DNA of 64,000 nt, from assembly GCF_019331725.1 (NCBI RefSeq), contig NZ_JAHBBF010000011.1, positions 1 to 64,000 of the forward strand, in the 5' to 3' direction. The notes beneath the pieces were generated by a model, which had not been told where the DNA came from, ran no database searches, and saw nothing but the letters and a program-made list of their open reading frames with translations. Below, piece by piece: positions 26,474 through 36,349 of this stretch (position 1 is its first letter; each line of letters opens with the position of its first letter). This DNA is from Bifidobacterium saguinibicoloris (GTDB lineage Bacteria > Actinomycetota > Actinomycetes > Actinomycetales > Bifidobacteriaceae). Position numbers and translations under genes: made by a program.

Positions 26474-26526
26474 AAAGCCCTTCCGTGGTGGAACCTCCGC
26501 TGAGGATTCCACCACGGAAGGGCTTT
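26474..26526. terminator. Bidirectional terminator between the GH32 gene and fas
   Basis: A perfect 20-bp stem, AAAGCCCTTCCGTGGTGGAA with its complement around a 13-base loop, ending two bases from the fas stop codon. Runs of A and T at the base can serve convergent transcripts from both sides. Confidence 0.9.
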
Positions 26527-26528
26527 CG

Positions 26529-29500
26529 TCATGCCTTGCGGCCCCGGGAGCCGGAACGGGAGCAGGCCTCGAAGTAGCCGGACGCGCCGAGACGGGCGTT
26601 CGGGTCGAGCAGCATGGCCTTCTCGACCTCGTGGGCGTCGTAGCGGCCACCTCCCGCGAGCCTCGTGCCGTCCTCGCGGAAGCGGCGGTTGTCGATTGGC
26701 TCGTACAGCGCGGCGCGGCCCATCATGCCCTCCTCGAGGCGGCGCTGGCCGGCGGCCAGACGCGCGTTGGCGCGTTCGCGCCACTCCTCCAGGGCCTCCG
26801 AGCCTTCGGTCTTCGCCACGGCGGCCTCGAACGCGCCCGGGTTGACGAGCGCGACGAAGCCGGAGACGTGCCCGAAGCCGAGCGACGTGGCGAGACCCGC
26901 CTTGACCGGACGCCCCTCCGCGACGCGGCCGAACGCGTCCTCGCCGCCGCCGATGCGCAGCGGCTTGCGGAGCCACACCATGTGGTCGTCCTTCGCAAGC
27001 TTCGGGTCGACGCAGTCGAGCGAGGCGTTCGCCGGGATGACGCCGGAGGCGAACAGCTGCGTGAGGCCGTTGACCTGGAAGACGCAGGCACCGCCCTTCG
27101 CATGGCCGGTGAGGGTCTTCTGCGAGATGACGAACAGCGGGTTGCCGTCGGTGCGGCCGATCGCGTGGGCGAGCGTGTTGTGCAGCTCGGACTCGTTCGG
27201 ATCGTTCGCGTTGGTGGACGTGTCGTGCTTGGAGACCACGGCGATGTCGTCCGGCGTGACGCCGAGCTTGGCGAGGTCGTGGACCAGCTTCGAGTCGCGT
27301 CCGCCGAGGCCGGCGGCGAGCGCGCCGAGGCCCGGGGCCGGGATCGACGTGTGGGCGCCGTCCGCGTAGGAGTGGATGAAGCCGATGACGCCGGCGACCG
27401 GCAGGCCCAGCTTCAACGCGATGTCGCCACGCGTCAGCAGGATCGTGCCGCCGCCCTGGGATTCAAGGAACCCGCCGCGGCGACGGTCGTTCGCGCGGCT
27501 GAAGAAGCGCGCGTCGATGCCCTTGCCGTACATCTCGGCGGAGTTGGCGGTCGCGTTCATGTTGCCGAAGCCGATGACGGATTCGACGCCGATGTCGTCG
27601 ATCGCGCCGGTGACGACGAAGTCGGCCTTGCCGAGCGCGATCTTGTCGGCGCCCTCCTCCAGCGACACCGCGGCGGTGGCGCAGGCGGAGACCGGCTGGA
27701 TCATGTTGCCGTAGCCGCCGATGTAGCTCTGCATGACGTGTGCGGCGACGACGTTCGGCAGCGCCTCCTGGAGGATGTCGGTCGGGATCTCGTGGTTGAG
27801 GAACCGGTCGAGGTAGAGCTTGCGCATCGAGGCCATGCCGCCGAAGCCGGTGCCCTGCGTGCTCGCCACCAGCGAGGGGTGGATCGCCTGGAGGATCTCG
27901 GCCGGGTTGAATCCGGCGGACAGGTAGGCGTCCACGGTGGTGACGATGTTCCACAGCGCGATCTTGTCGACGTCGCCCACCATGGAGGCGGGGATGCCCC
28001 ACTTGACCGGGTCGAAGCCCTTCGGGAACTGGCCGCCGACCGTGCGGGTCATGGCGGCGCGGCGCGGCACGCGGATCATTGAGCCGGCGTGGCGGGTCAC
28101 GTTCCATTCGCCGGATTCGGCGTCCTTGGCGATGGACGTGTGGGCCTCGTCGAGCTTGACGTATTCGCGGGCGACCTGCTCGGTGGGCACGGAGAAGGTG
28201 ACGTCGTGGTCAAGGTAGACCTCGGCCTCCTCCTCGTCGGCGCCGTCCTTGTAGTCGTTGCCCATGCCCTCTTCGAACGGGCGGATGCCGGAGCGGGCCA
28301 CGACCTCGTCGTGGTAGCGTCCGGCGATGTCCTCCTCGGGCACGAGTTCGCCGTCGGTGTCGTACCAGCCGGGCTTGGGGCTGTCCTGCCAGGTGAGCAG
28401 GCCCATGTTCCACGCGAGTTCGAGCACGGCGCCGGCGTTGAGGTCGACGGTGCCGTCCGGGTGGATGCCGAGTTCGGCCTGGGCGCGCGTGCGGCCGGAA
28501 CCCCACGGGCCGAGTTCGCCGACGGAGACGATGACGATCTCGTCCTCCGGGCGGGCGGTGACGCCGGTCCAGTCGTTCAGGTCGACGTGCGGCTGGTGCG
28601 GGACGTGCGGCGTGGGCAGGGCCTTGATGAGCGTCTCGTCCTTCGACGCGGCGTCGGTTTCGGTCTCCACCGTCGTTTCGGCCGCCTTCGCGGCGTCGGC
28701 CTCCGCCTCCGCCCTGAGCGCCTTGATGTCGATGGGCGTGTCGCCGAGTCCGCCGGTCAGGTCCACGTCGAGTGGCGCTTCGACGGCCGCCTTGCGCGCG
28801 TCCGCCGTGCACAGGTCGAGCAGTTTGGCGGCGATCTGTGCGGTGGAGTACGTGTGGATGCCGTGGCGTTCGACGACGGCGACGAGCGGGTCGTTGCCGC
28901 CCATGAGGCCGGTGCCGCGCACCCAGCCGATCTTCGGGTGGGCGAAGGTGACGCGGTTGGACCATGCGTCGCGTTCGGCGCGGGCGCGGTTGACGATCGC
29001 GTCGAAGGCCGACTTGACCTCGCCGTACGCGCCGTCGCCGCCGAAGCGGCCGCGGTTCGGGGAGCCGGGCAGGACCACGTGCAACTTGTGCTGCACGTCG
29101 GTGTCGGCGCCGATCTTCGACAGTCCGGCGATCGCACGCTCGACGCCCCACAGCATGAGGCGGGCCTGCGATTCGAACAGTTCGCCGGAATCGGCGAGCG
29201 TGCCGTGGACCGGCGGGGCGGCGAACGGGAAGAACAGGGTGGGTTCGTAGGCGGGCTTGAGGATGGTGGTGGTCGCGCCGTTCACCTTCTTCTGCACGTG
29301 GCCCACCCAGTCCGCGAGCGCGTCCACGTCGCGGAAGCTGGACAGGTTCGCGGGCACGAGCCAGAGCCTGGCGTTTCCGGCCGCGTGCGAACGGTACGCC
29401 TGCTTGGCCCACGCCTTGATGGACGGCTTGAAGCTGTGCGAGGTGGCGATGACGGTAGCGCCACCGGCGAGCAGGCCTTCGACCACCTGTGCGGCGATCG

Positions 29501-32500
29501 AGTTCGGGCTCACGCCGGTGACGACGGCCACGTCGCCCGCGAAGCGGGACGCGGTCTCATCGGCCGAGGCCGGTTCGAGGGCTTCGGCGGCGATGCGGGT
29601 GAACGCGTCGGCAAGGTTGACGAACGTGTCGTCGGTCTCGCCGGCCGGGACGAACACGTCGGTGACCGCGAACGAGTCTTCGTGGCGTCGCGACACTTGC
29701 GTAGCGAACCACTTGGCTTCGTCGGCGACGGCCTTGCCGAGGCCGACGAACGAGCCGTCGAGCGCGGCGGCGTCGTGCTCGTAGAACGCGCGGGCGAGGT
29801 CCTCGCGGGCGGAGGCCCAGCGGTCGTCGAAGAGGATGGCCTTGGAGGCGTCGAAGCGCGGTTCCACCTGCTTCGGCCAGTCGGAGCCGAGTTCGGCTTC
29901 GACGGCCGCGACCACGGCGGCGTTCCCGTCCTCGCCCGGCTCGGGGGCCGGGGCGGCCACCCCGAGCTCGTTCAGCACGAAGCGGGCGGTGGCGGCGAGC
30001 ACGCCGTTGGAGCCGGTGACCTTCTCGGCGAACGCGTCGAGCGCGGCGGAGTCGACCACGGCGCCACCGGCCGAACCGCCGGCGGACGGCTTGGAGACCG
30101 GCACGCCCTTGGTCTGGCCGACGAGCGTCACGGCGTCGTCGATGAGCTGGTCGGCGGCGGCCGCGTTGGCGGCGGCGCCGGTGGGCAGCTTGGCGAGGTC
30201 GCCGCCGCGGGAGCTGGCGCCTTCGCGGGTGTCGAGCAGCAGCGCCGCGGTGGTGGCGGCCACCCAGCCTTCGCCGAGACCCCACACGCCGGTCACACGT
30301 TCGCGGATGTGCGCGGGCTTGACGCCGGCGGCGCCGAACAGGGCGCGCAGACGGTCGCGGATCGCCTCGGACAGAACCGGGCCGAACGGCTTGTAGTTCG
30401 GGGCCACCTTGTTGACGAGCGCGGCGAGCTGGTCGAGGGTCGCTTCGGCGGCGCCGTCCACGCTGGCCACGCCCAGTTCGGAGCTGATGTCCATGAGCAG
30501 CTGGTTGCGACGGGAGGAGACGCCGTTGGTGAGCGTGTCGGTGGTGTCGGACGCGCCGATCTGGTCGAGGCGCAGCTTGGCGGAGTAGGCCATGAGCACG
30601 CCGATCGCGTCGGACGCCTTGAACGGCAGGTCGGCCGCCGGACCGTTCGCCACGGAGCCATCCGCTTGGGCGGCGGCCGGAGCGACTGGAGCGGGGGCGG
30701 CGGCCGGAGCCGGAGCCGGAGCCGCAGCCGGCGCCGCCGGAGCGGCGGAACCGAGCTTGGCGACGGCGGAACCGCCGGCGGGCGCGGTCTCGGCCTTCGT
30801 GGCCGGAGCCGCGGATGCGGCCTCGGCGCTCTCCTCCGGCTCGTCGGGCACGAGGGAATCGGAGTCGGTCATGTACACGCGGCCTTCGTCTCGGCCCACG
30901 TTGTACACGGTGACGTCGGTGTTGGAGAACTCGGGCAGACGCAGGGTCTTGGCGCCGAGGTTCGCGAGGGTCGGGGCGTTGCCGAGGCCGACCTCCACGT
31001 ACTCCTCCACGCCGAGCCCGCCCTGCGCGGCCTTGCGGAACAGCAGGGACTGGGTCTCGATCCAGCGCACCGGGGAGGCGAACTGCCAGGAGAGCAGTTC
31101 GGTGAGGAGCAGGCGGCCGAGTTTCTGGTCGTCGGCGGCGTAGGAGTCCCACACGGCCGGGTCGTCGAGCGCCTCCTTGATGCGCGTCGAGGGCACGACC
31201 TCGAGGATCTTCGCGGCGAACTCCTTGGTCATTTCGAACGGCGCGGCCACGAGGTTCGGGATGTAGCGGCCGACGAGGCGTCCGCGGTAGTCGATGTGCT
31301 GCGGGAGCAGCGCGTCGAGCTTGTCGCGGAACTCCGGCACGCCCTTGCGCAAGAGCGTGGAGTGGAACGGCACGTCGATGCCGGGCACGAGCATGAACGC
31401 CGGCTTGCCGCCCGCCTCCTTGGCGCGGCGGTTGGCGTCCGCCTGCAGGGCCTTGAGGCCGGCGATGGTGCCGGCGACCGCGTACTGCGCGCCGGCCAGG
31501 TTGTAGTTGACGATCTGCAGGAACTCGCCGCTCGCCTTGGCGACGCCCTCCACGTATTCGCGCACGTGCGCGTCGTCCACGCCGAACTGGTTCGGACGCA
31601 GCGCGCCCATGCGGTAGTTGGAGCGGCCCTGCGCGTCGCGTTCGATGAGGTGGTGCATGGTGGAGCCGCGGTGGAACACGAGCTCGAGCACGGTCTCCAG
31701 CGGGATCACGCCGGCGAACGCGGAGAGCGCGTTGTATTCGCCGAGCGAATGGCCGGCGAAGTAGGCGGGCCAGATGTCGCTGCCGGATTCGCGCAGTCGC
31801 GCGGTCTGGGCGAACGCCACGGTGGCGAGCGCCACCTGCGTGAACTGGGTGAGGTTGAGCAGGCCCTCCGGGTGGCGGTAGGTGACGCCGTTGGCGGTGA
31901 GCTCCTTCGGGTTATCGCGCACGAGGGCGATGATCGAGAAGCCGAGCTTGGCGCGGGTGAGCTTGTCGGCGCGCTCCCACACGTCGCGGGCGGCGGGCGA
32001 CTTGGCGCGCTCGTCAAGGGCCATGCCCTGCTTCTGGATGCCTTGGCCGGGGTAGACGAACGCGGCCTTGGGGGCGCGCACGAGCGCGGTGCCGCGGGAG
32101 ACGAGCTGGCCGTCGATGCGGCAGGTGACCTCGAGGGCCATGCCGCCGTGGTCGAGCTTGCCGACGCGTTCCACGGAAATCTCGACCTCATCGTTCAGCT
32201 GGACCATGCCGTACATGTTGTAGGTCCAGCCGGCGATCTCGTAGTGGGCGCCCTTGTCGTCGGTCGCCTGGACCGCGTGCTGTGCGGTGGCGGACAGCCA
32301 CATGCCGTGCACGAGCGGCGCGGCGAGGCCGGAGATGGCGGCGCCCCGCTTGGAGGTGTGGATGGGGTTGAAGTCGCCGGAGGTGCGGGCGAACGCGGTC
32401 ATGTCGTTCGGCGCGGTCACCTTGACGCGGCGCAGCAGGCGGCGCGGCGTGGGCAGGACCTTGGTCTCCTCTTCGCCGTCCTCCTCGGATGCGGTGGGGT

Positions 32501-35500
32501 GGGCGGCGAGCCAGTCGCCGTATTCCGGCGCTTCGGCCGGCAGCGCGTCGGAGTAGACGCGGCCGCGGATGGCGAAGCGTTCGGTCTCGCGGGCGAGCAG
32601 GGTGCCGTCGGCGGCGGTGTGGGTCACGTGGATGGTGACGACGCGTCCGGAGGCGGATTCGACGTAGTCCTCGGCCCACGATTCCAACGTGATGGTTTCG
32701 CCGACGTGCTTCAGCAGTTCGTCCTCGGTCTCCTCGAGTTCGATGAGGTGGTCGAGGTGGACGGCGTTGAGCAGGCCTTCGATGACCGGGTAGCCGTGGA
32801 CGGACACGGAGCCGAGCGCCGCGTAGATGGCCGGCCATGCGGGGCCGACGAGCGCGTCGGGCGCGATGCGCGAGGCCCTCAGGGTTCCGGGCAGGGCGCC
32901 GCCGGTCGCGGCCTCGTGGTCGTAGCCGAGGTTCGCGGAGAGGGTGTAGTGGGCGTGCGCTTCGCCAAACGGACGCGAAGCGGCCGTTACATGCGAAGCG
33001 CGCGAGGAGGAGGACAGTCCGGTGGACTGTCCGACGACGGAGCCATCCGTTTCCTGTCCGGGCACCGTCTCGATCTCCGGCATCGCGACGAGCTTGTCGC
33101 CGGTGATGGCGGTGTTGCCGATGCCGGCGGTGGCGGCGAGCATCGCGTACACGTCGGGGATGAGGCGTTCGCGGTTGACGATCGGCATGCCGCCGGTGGC
33201 GTCCTTCGGCACGGTGAGCGGGATGACGATGTCGCGCACGGCGTGCTTGGACGTGCCGCCGTCCGGGTCGTCGTCCCAGTAGGTGTCGAGGTGGATGTCG
33301 AGGTCGTATTCGCCGTTCGTCTCGTCGACGGCGCGGATCTCGTAGTGCTTGTCGCCGAGGGCGGTGCCGTAGGCGGGGTTGTCGGTGACGTGGCCCACCC
33401 AGGAGATGTTCGGGGACTTGCGGATGTAGTCCTCGGCGCTGACGGCTTCGCCGAGCGTCGCATACAGCGGTTCGGCGGAGGTGGTTTCGGCGGAGTCCGC
33501 GGCGAGCGTCTTCGCGCGTTCGATGGCGGCGGTCTCGAAGCGGCCGAGGATGTCGGCCACCGGCTCGTCCACGGTGGTGATGCCGGCCACGGAGATCGGG
33601 CCGGGGATGACGCGCACGGAATCGGCGGAGTAGCGCGGGTCCTCGGACTGCCACAGCTGGTCCTGGCCCCACCAGCGCAGCAGGTCGTTGTCGATGACCG
33701 GCACGAACGGCATGGGCTTGGGGTATTCGCGCACGAGCACCGGGAACCAGGCCTCGTCGGCGGGGGTGACCTTGAGTTCGGCGGCCTGCGGGTACGCCTG
33801 CGCCAGCGCCTCCAGCGCGGGCGCCGGGTCGGCGATGACGTCGTCGCGCGTCACGTCGAGCTTCGAGGCGAACTTGCCGGAGTCGACGTCGGCGACGCGG
33901 GCCTCGATGCGGTGCAGCAGGTCGAGGAAGCGGTCGGCGTACGTGTCGTCGACCCACGGGTAGGCGAGGTCGGCGAAGCGCTGCGCCCACTGGAGGTAGG
34001 TCATGGTCTTGAGGTCGCCGAAGTACGGCTTGGCGGTCTTGTCGAGCGCGGCGATGATCTCGTCGCGGCGGGATTCGAGCTCCTCGGGGTGCTTCATGAC
34101 GCGCACGAGCAGGCGGCCGCAGGCGGCGGAGGCATTCTCCACCTCGTAGATGTCGGCGTGCAGGTGGCTCAGGCCGGAGGCGACGCCGCCCACGGACTTG
34201 CCGGACGGCACCCACGTCTCGCCGGCCGGGCCGAACGGGTCGGTCTTGGCCGCGGCCGCGGCGGTCTCGGGCGTGATGCCGGGCGTGGCGACGAGCAGCT
34301 TCTTGACCTCGGGGCTGGTGTGCGCCTCCTTGGCGGTCATGACGGCGGTGCCGACGAGCACGCCGTCGACCGGCATGTCGGGCAGGCCGTAGGCGCGCGA
34401 CCATTCGCCGGACAGGTAGTCGGCGGCGCGTTCGGGCGTGCCGATGCCGCCGCCGGCGACGAGCACGAGGTTCGCGCAGGCGCGCACCTCGGCGTACGTG
34501 GAGGTCAGCAGGTCGTCGAGCGACTCCCAGCTGTGGTGGCCGCCCGCGGCGCCTCCTTCGACCTGCATCAGGATGACGGTGGGGGCGACGGCCTTGGCGA
34601 TGCGGATGACCTGGCGAATCTGGTCGACGGTGCCGGGCTTGAAGCTCACGTACGGCAGGCCGTCCTTCCGCAGCTGCGCGATGAGCGCGACGGCCTCGTC
34701 GAGTTCGGGCACGCCGGCGGAGACGACGACGCCGTCGATGGGGGCGCCGGACGCGCGCTTCTTCGGCACGATGCGGGTGGAGCCGAACTGGAGGTTCCAC
34801 AGGTAGCGGTCCATGAACATCGCGTTGAATTCGACGGTGCGGCCCTCGTCGAGCAGCTCCTCGAGCTTGGCGACGTGACGGTCGAACACCTCGGCGGTGA
34901 CCTGGCCGCCGCCGGCGAGCTCGGCCCAGTAGCCGGCGTTCGCGGCGGCCGCCACGATCTCCGGGTCCACGGTGGTGGGGGTCATGCCGGGCAGCAGCAC
35001 CGGCGGCTTGCCGGTGAGTTCGGAGAACTTGGTGACGAGGCGGTCGCCGGCGGGCGTGTGGGCCACGCGCGGGGCGAACGTCTTCCAGTTCTGGGTGCGG
35101 GAGGGTTCCTCGGTGGCGGTGGACAGCGCGGCGCGTTCGGCCAGCGTGGAGGCTTCGACGACGCCCACGCCGGTGCCCTGCGCCACGTTGCCGATGAGCT
35201 TGCCGAGCGTGTTGCCCGGGCCAAGGTCCACGATCCACAGCGTGGAGGGGTCGTTGTCTTCGAGCGCGGCGCGCACGCGGGAGGCCCAGTCCACGTGGTT
35301 GAGGAGCACCTCCTCGGCGAGCGCGCGGGCGCGGTCGGCGTCGAAGCCGCACGTCTCCGCCCAGGCGACGGTCTGGTCGACGGCCGGCTTCATGAGCGGG
35401 GAGTGGAACGGCAGGGTCACGTCGAGGTATTCGAGGACGGGCGCGAACACGGCGCCGCCGCGCACCTTCCCTTCGCGCAGGGCGGCCTGCTTCCTGTGCT

Positions 35501-36209
35501 CCTTGGCGACTTCGACGGCGAAGGCGGCGAGGTCGTCCGGGAAGCCGGAGATGACGTGGTGGTCGGCGGAGTTGGTCACGGCGACGGCGATGGGCCCGCG
35601 CGGGTTGTTCACGCGTGCGGCGAGCAGGTCGACCTGTTCGCGGGTGGCGCCGCGCACGGACAGCATCGGCGTGGCTTCGCCGTGGCGCGGGTTGAGGGCG
35701 AGTTCGCGGGCGGCGCGCGTGCCGGCGGCGCCGATGAGGGCTGCGGTGGCGAGGATCTCGTCGATCTGGTCCGCGGCGGCTTCGATGGAGCCGGCGGCTT
35801 CGATGGCCTTGACCATGTGCACGGCGAGCACGCCCTGCGAGTGGCCGAGCACGGCGGCCGGCTTGGCGGCGGCCACGTCGTAGCCGAGGTGCTGCAGGTC
35901 GATGAGCGCGCCCAGCTGGGTGAGGGCGATGCCTTCGACGGAGGCGGTGGCGTCCGCGGCGGCGCCGAGGCGGGCCGGGTTCGGTTCGAAGCCGAACAGG
36001 TCGACGGGCCTGCCGGTGGTGGCGAGCAGGTCGGCGTTCACCGGGGTGAGCTTGGTCGCCGCGGCCTTGACGTGCGCGTGGAGCGCGTCGGCGAGGTCGG
36101 GGTCGGCGGTCTGGTCGGCGAGCGCGGACGGCCACGGCGTGGATTGTCCGGCGAAGGCGAGCGCGTGCGGCTCGCCGGCGGCCAGGCGGTTGAGGAAGAA
36201 TGCGGTCAT
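26529..36209 (-). CDS. fas: Type I fatty acid synthase
   Basis: 3,226 residues, the full length expected of the single-chain actinobacterial synthase that makes long-chain acyl-CoA from acetyl- and malonyl-CoA. Domains in order: acetyltransferase (GHSQG, S124); enoyl reductase (PVLLPGMTPTTVDPEIVAA, from about 405); dehydratase (DFNPIH, D1279/H1284); malonyl/palmitoyl transferase (FVYPGQGIQKQGM; GHSLGEY, S1488); carrier domain (LTNGVSSRRNQL, phosphopantetheine on S1898) after an Ala/Pro linker; ketoreductase (VVTGVSPNS, from about 2230); and ketosynthase (VSACATAAVS, C2843; KHDTSTNANDPNE; GHAKGG). AGGAA precedes the 36209 ATG. A short element at 33000-33049 is read in frame as GQETDGSVVGQSTGLSSSSR and recurs in the gap to accD. 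accD and accC lie upstream on the same strand. Confidence 0.97.
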   Translation of the reverse strand: MTAFFLNRLAAGEPHALAFAGQSTPWPSALADQTADPDLADALHAHVKAAATKLTPVNADLLATTGRPVDLFGFEPNPARLGAAADATASVEGIALTQLGALIDLQHLGYDVAAAKPAAVLGHSQGVLAVHMVKAIEAAGSIEAAADQIDEILATAALIGAAGTRAARELALNPRHGEATPMLSVRGATREQVDLLAARVNNPRGPIAVAVTNSADHHVISGFPDDLAAFAVEVAKEHRKQAALREGKVRGGAVFAPVLEYLDVTLPFHSPLMKPAVDQTVAWAETCGFDADRARALAEEVLLNHVDWASRVRAALEDNDPSTLWIVDLGPGNTLGKLIGNVAQGTGVGVVEASTLAERAALSTATEEPSRTQNWKTFAPRVAHTPAGDRLVTKFSELTGKPPVLLPGMTPTTVDPEIVAAAANAGYWAELAGGGQVTAEVFDRHVAKLEELLDEGRTVEFNAMFMDRYLWNLQFGSTRIVPKKRASGAPIDGVVVSAGVPELDEAVALIAQLRKDGLPYVSFKPGTVDQIRQVIRIAKAVAPTVILMQVEGGAAGGHHSWESLDDLLTSTYAEVRACANLVLVAGGGIGTPERAADYLSGEWSRAYGLPDMPVDGVLVGTAVMTAKEAHTSPEVKKLLVATPGITPETAAAAAKTDPFGPAGETWVPSGKSVGGVASGLSHLHADIYEVENASAACGRLLVRVMKHPEELESRRDEIIAALDKTAKPYFGDLKTMTYLQWAQRFADLAYPWVDDTYADRFLDLLHRIEARVADVDSGKFASKLDVTRDDVIADPAPALEALAQAYPQAAELKVTPADEAWFPVLVREYPKPMPFVPVIDNDLLRWWGQDQLWQSEDPRYSADSVRVIPGPISVAGITTVDEPVADILGRFETAAIERAKTLAADSAETTSAEPLYATLGEAVSAEDYIRKSPNISWVGHVTDNPAYGTALGDKHYEIRAVDETNGEYDLDIHLDTYWDDDPDGGTSKHAVRDIVIPLTVPKDATGGMPIVNRERLIPDVYAMLAATAGIGNTAITGDKLVAMPEIETVPGQETDGSVVGQSTGLSSSSRASHVTAASRPFGEAHAHYTLSANLGYDHEAATGGALPGTLRASRIAPDALVGPAWPAIYAALGSVSVHGYPVIEGLLNAVHLDHLIELEETEDELLKHVGETITLESWAEDYVESASGRVVTIHVTHTAADGTLLARETERFAIRGRVYSDALPAEAPEYGDWLAAHPTASEEDGEEETKVLPTPRRLLRRVKVTAPNDMTAFARTSGDFNPIHTSKRGAAISGLAAPLVHGMWLSATAQHAVQATDDKGAHYEIAGWTYNMYGMVQLNDEVEISVERVGKLDHGGMALEVTCRIDGQLVSRGTALVRAPKAAFVYPGQGIQKQGMALDERAKSPAARDVWERADKLTRAKLGFSIIALVRDNPKELTANGVTYRHPEGLLNLTQFTQVALATVAFAQTARLRESGSDIWPAYFAGHSLGEYNALSAFAGVIPLETVLELVFHRGSTMHHLIERDAQGRSNYRMGALRPNQFGVDDAHVREYVEGVAKASGEFLQIVNYNLAGAQYAVAGTIAGLKALQADANRRAKEAGGKPAFMLVPGIDVPFHSTLLRKGVPEFRDKLDALLPQHIDYRGRLVGRYIPNLVAAPFEMTKEFAAKILEVVPSTRIKEALDDPAVWDSYAADDQKLGRLLLTELLSWQFASPVRWIETQSLLFRKAAQGGLGVEEYVEVGLGNAPTLANLGAKTLRLPEFSNTDVTVYNVGRDEGRVYMTDSDSLVPDEPEESAEAASAAPATKAETAPAGGSAVAKLGSAAPAAPAAAPAPAPAAAPAPVAPAAAQADGSVANGPAADLPFKASDAIGVLMAYSAKLRLDQIGASDTTDTLTNGVSSRRNQLLMDISSELGVASVDGAAEATLDQLAALVNKVAPNYKPFGPVLSEAIRDRLRALFGAAGVKPAHIRERVTGVWGLGEGWVAATTAALLLDTREGASSRGGDLAKLPTGAAANAAAADQLIDDAVTLVGQTKGVPVSKPSAGGSAGGAVVDSAALDAFAEKVTGSNGVLAATARFVLNELGVAAPAPEPGEDGNAAVVAAVEAELGSDWPKQVEPRFDASKAILFDDRWASAREDLARAFYEHDAAALDGSFVGLGKAVADEAKWFATQVSRRHEDSFAVTDVFVPAGETDDTFVNLADAFTRIAAEALEPASADETASRFAGDVAVVTGVSPNSIAAQVVEGLLAGGATVIATSHSFKPSIKAWAKQAYRSHAAGNARLWLVPANLSSFRDVDALADWVGHVQKKVNGATTTILKPAYEPTLFFPFAAPPVHGTLADSGELFESQARLMLWGVERAIAGLSKIGADTDVQHKLHVVLPGSPNRGRFGGDGAYGEVKSAFDAIVNRARAERDAWSNRVTFAHPKIGWVRGTGLMGGNDPLVAVVERHGIHTYSTAQIAAKLLDLCTADARKAAVEAPLDVDLTGGLGDTPIDIKALRAEAEADAAKAAETTVETETDAASKDETLIKALPTPHVPHQPHVDLNDWTGVTARPEDEIVIVSVGELGPWGSGRTRAQAELGIHPDGTVDLNAGAVLELAWNMGLLTWQDSPKPGWYDTDGELVPEEDIAGRYHDEVVARSGIRPFEEGMGNDYKDGADEEEAEVYLDHDVTFSVPTEQVAREYVKLDEAHTSIAKDAESGEWNVTRHAGSMIRVPRRAAMTRTVGGQFPKGFDPVKWGIPASMVGDVDKIALWNIVTTVDAYLSAGFNPAEILQAIHPSLVASTQGTGFGGMASMRKLYLDRFLNHEIPTDILQEALPNVVAAHVMQSYIGGYGNMIQPVSACATAAVSLEEGADKIALGKADFVVTGAIDDIGVESVIGFGNMNATANSAEMYGKGIDARFFSRANDRRRGGFLESQGGGTILLTRGDIALKLGLPVAGVIGFIHSYADGAHTSIPAPGLGALAAGLGGRDSKLVHDLAKLGVTPDDIAVVSKHDTSTNANDPNESELHNTLAHAIGRTDGNPLFVISQKTLTGHAKGGACVFQVNGLTQLFASGVIPANASLDCVDPKLAKDDHMVWLRKPLRIGGGEDAFGRVAEGRPVKAGLATSLGFGHVSGFVALVNPGAFEAAVAKTEGSEALEEWRERANARLAAGQRRLEEGMMGRAALYEPIDNRRFREDGTRLAGGGRYDAHEVEKAMLLDPNARLGASGYFEACSRSGSRGRKA
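33000..33049 (-). repeat. Palindromic element inside fas coding sequence
   Basis: On the minus strand it reads CGGATGGCTCCGTCG, then the palindrome GGACAGTCC-ACC-GGACTGTCC, then TCCTCGCGC. It matches the intergenic copy at 36285-36330 over nearly its whole length and is in the opposite chromosomal orientation. A second palindrome (GCGCTTCGC with GCGAAGCGC) follows within about 50 bases on the coding strand, so the inserted piece may be about 100 bp. Confidence 0.8.
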
Positions 36210-36284
36210 TGGTGTTCCTATCTGTGTGTATCTGTGTGTTGCGTTTCGGGTTGTTGCGTAGGTCTGTGGTTACGTTCCGTCATG

Positions 36285-36330
36285 CGGATGGCTCCGTCGG
36301 AGGACAGTCCACTGGACTGTCCTCCTCGCG
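36285..36330 (+). repeat. Copy of the fas palindromic element in the accD-fas gap
   Basis: CGGATGGCTCCGTCGG followed by AGGACAGTCC-ACT-GGACTGTCCT and CCTCGCG. The 10-bp stem could also act as a weak terminator after accD. A second palindrome, GTGACC-N8-GGGTCAC (about 36333-36353), follows it and contains the accD stop codon. Confidence 0.8.
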
Positions 36331-36349
36331 CTGTGACCTGCCGAGCGGG

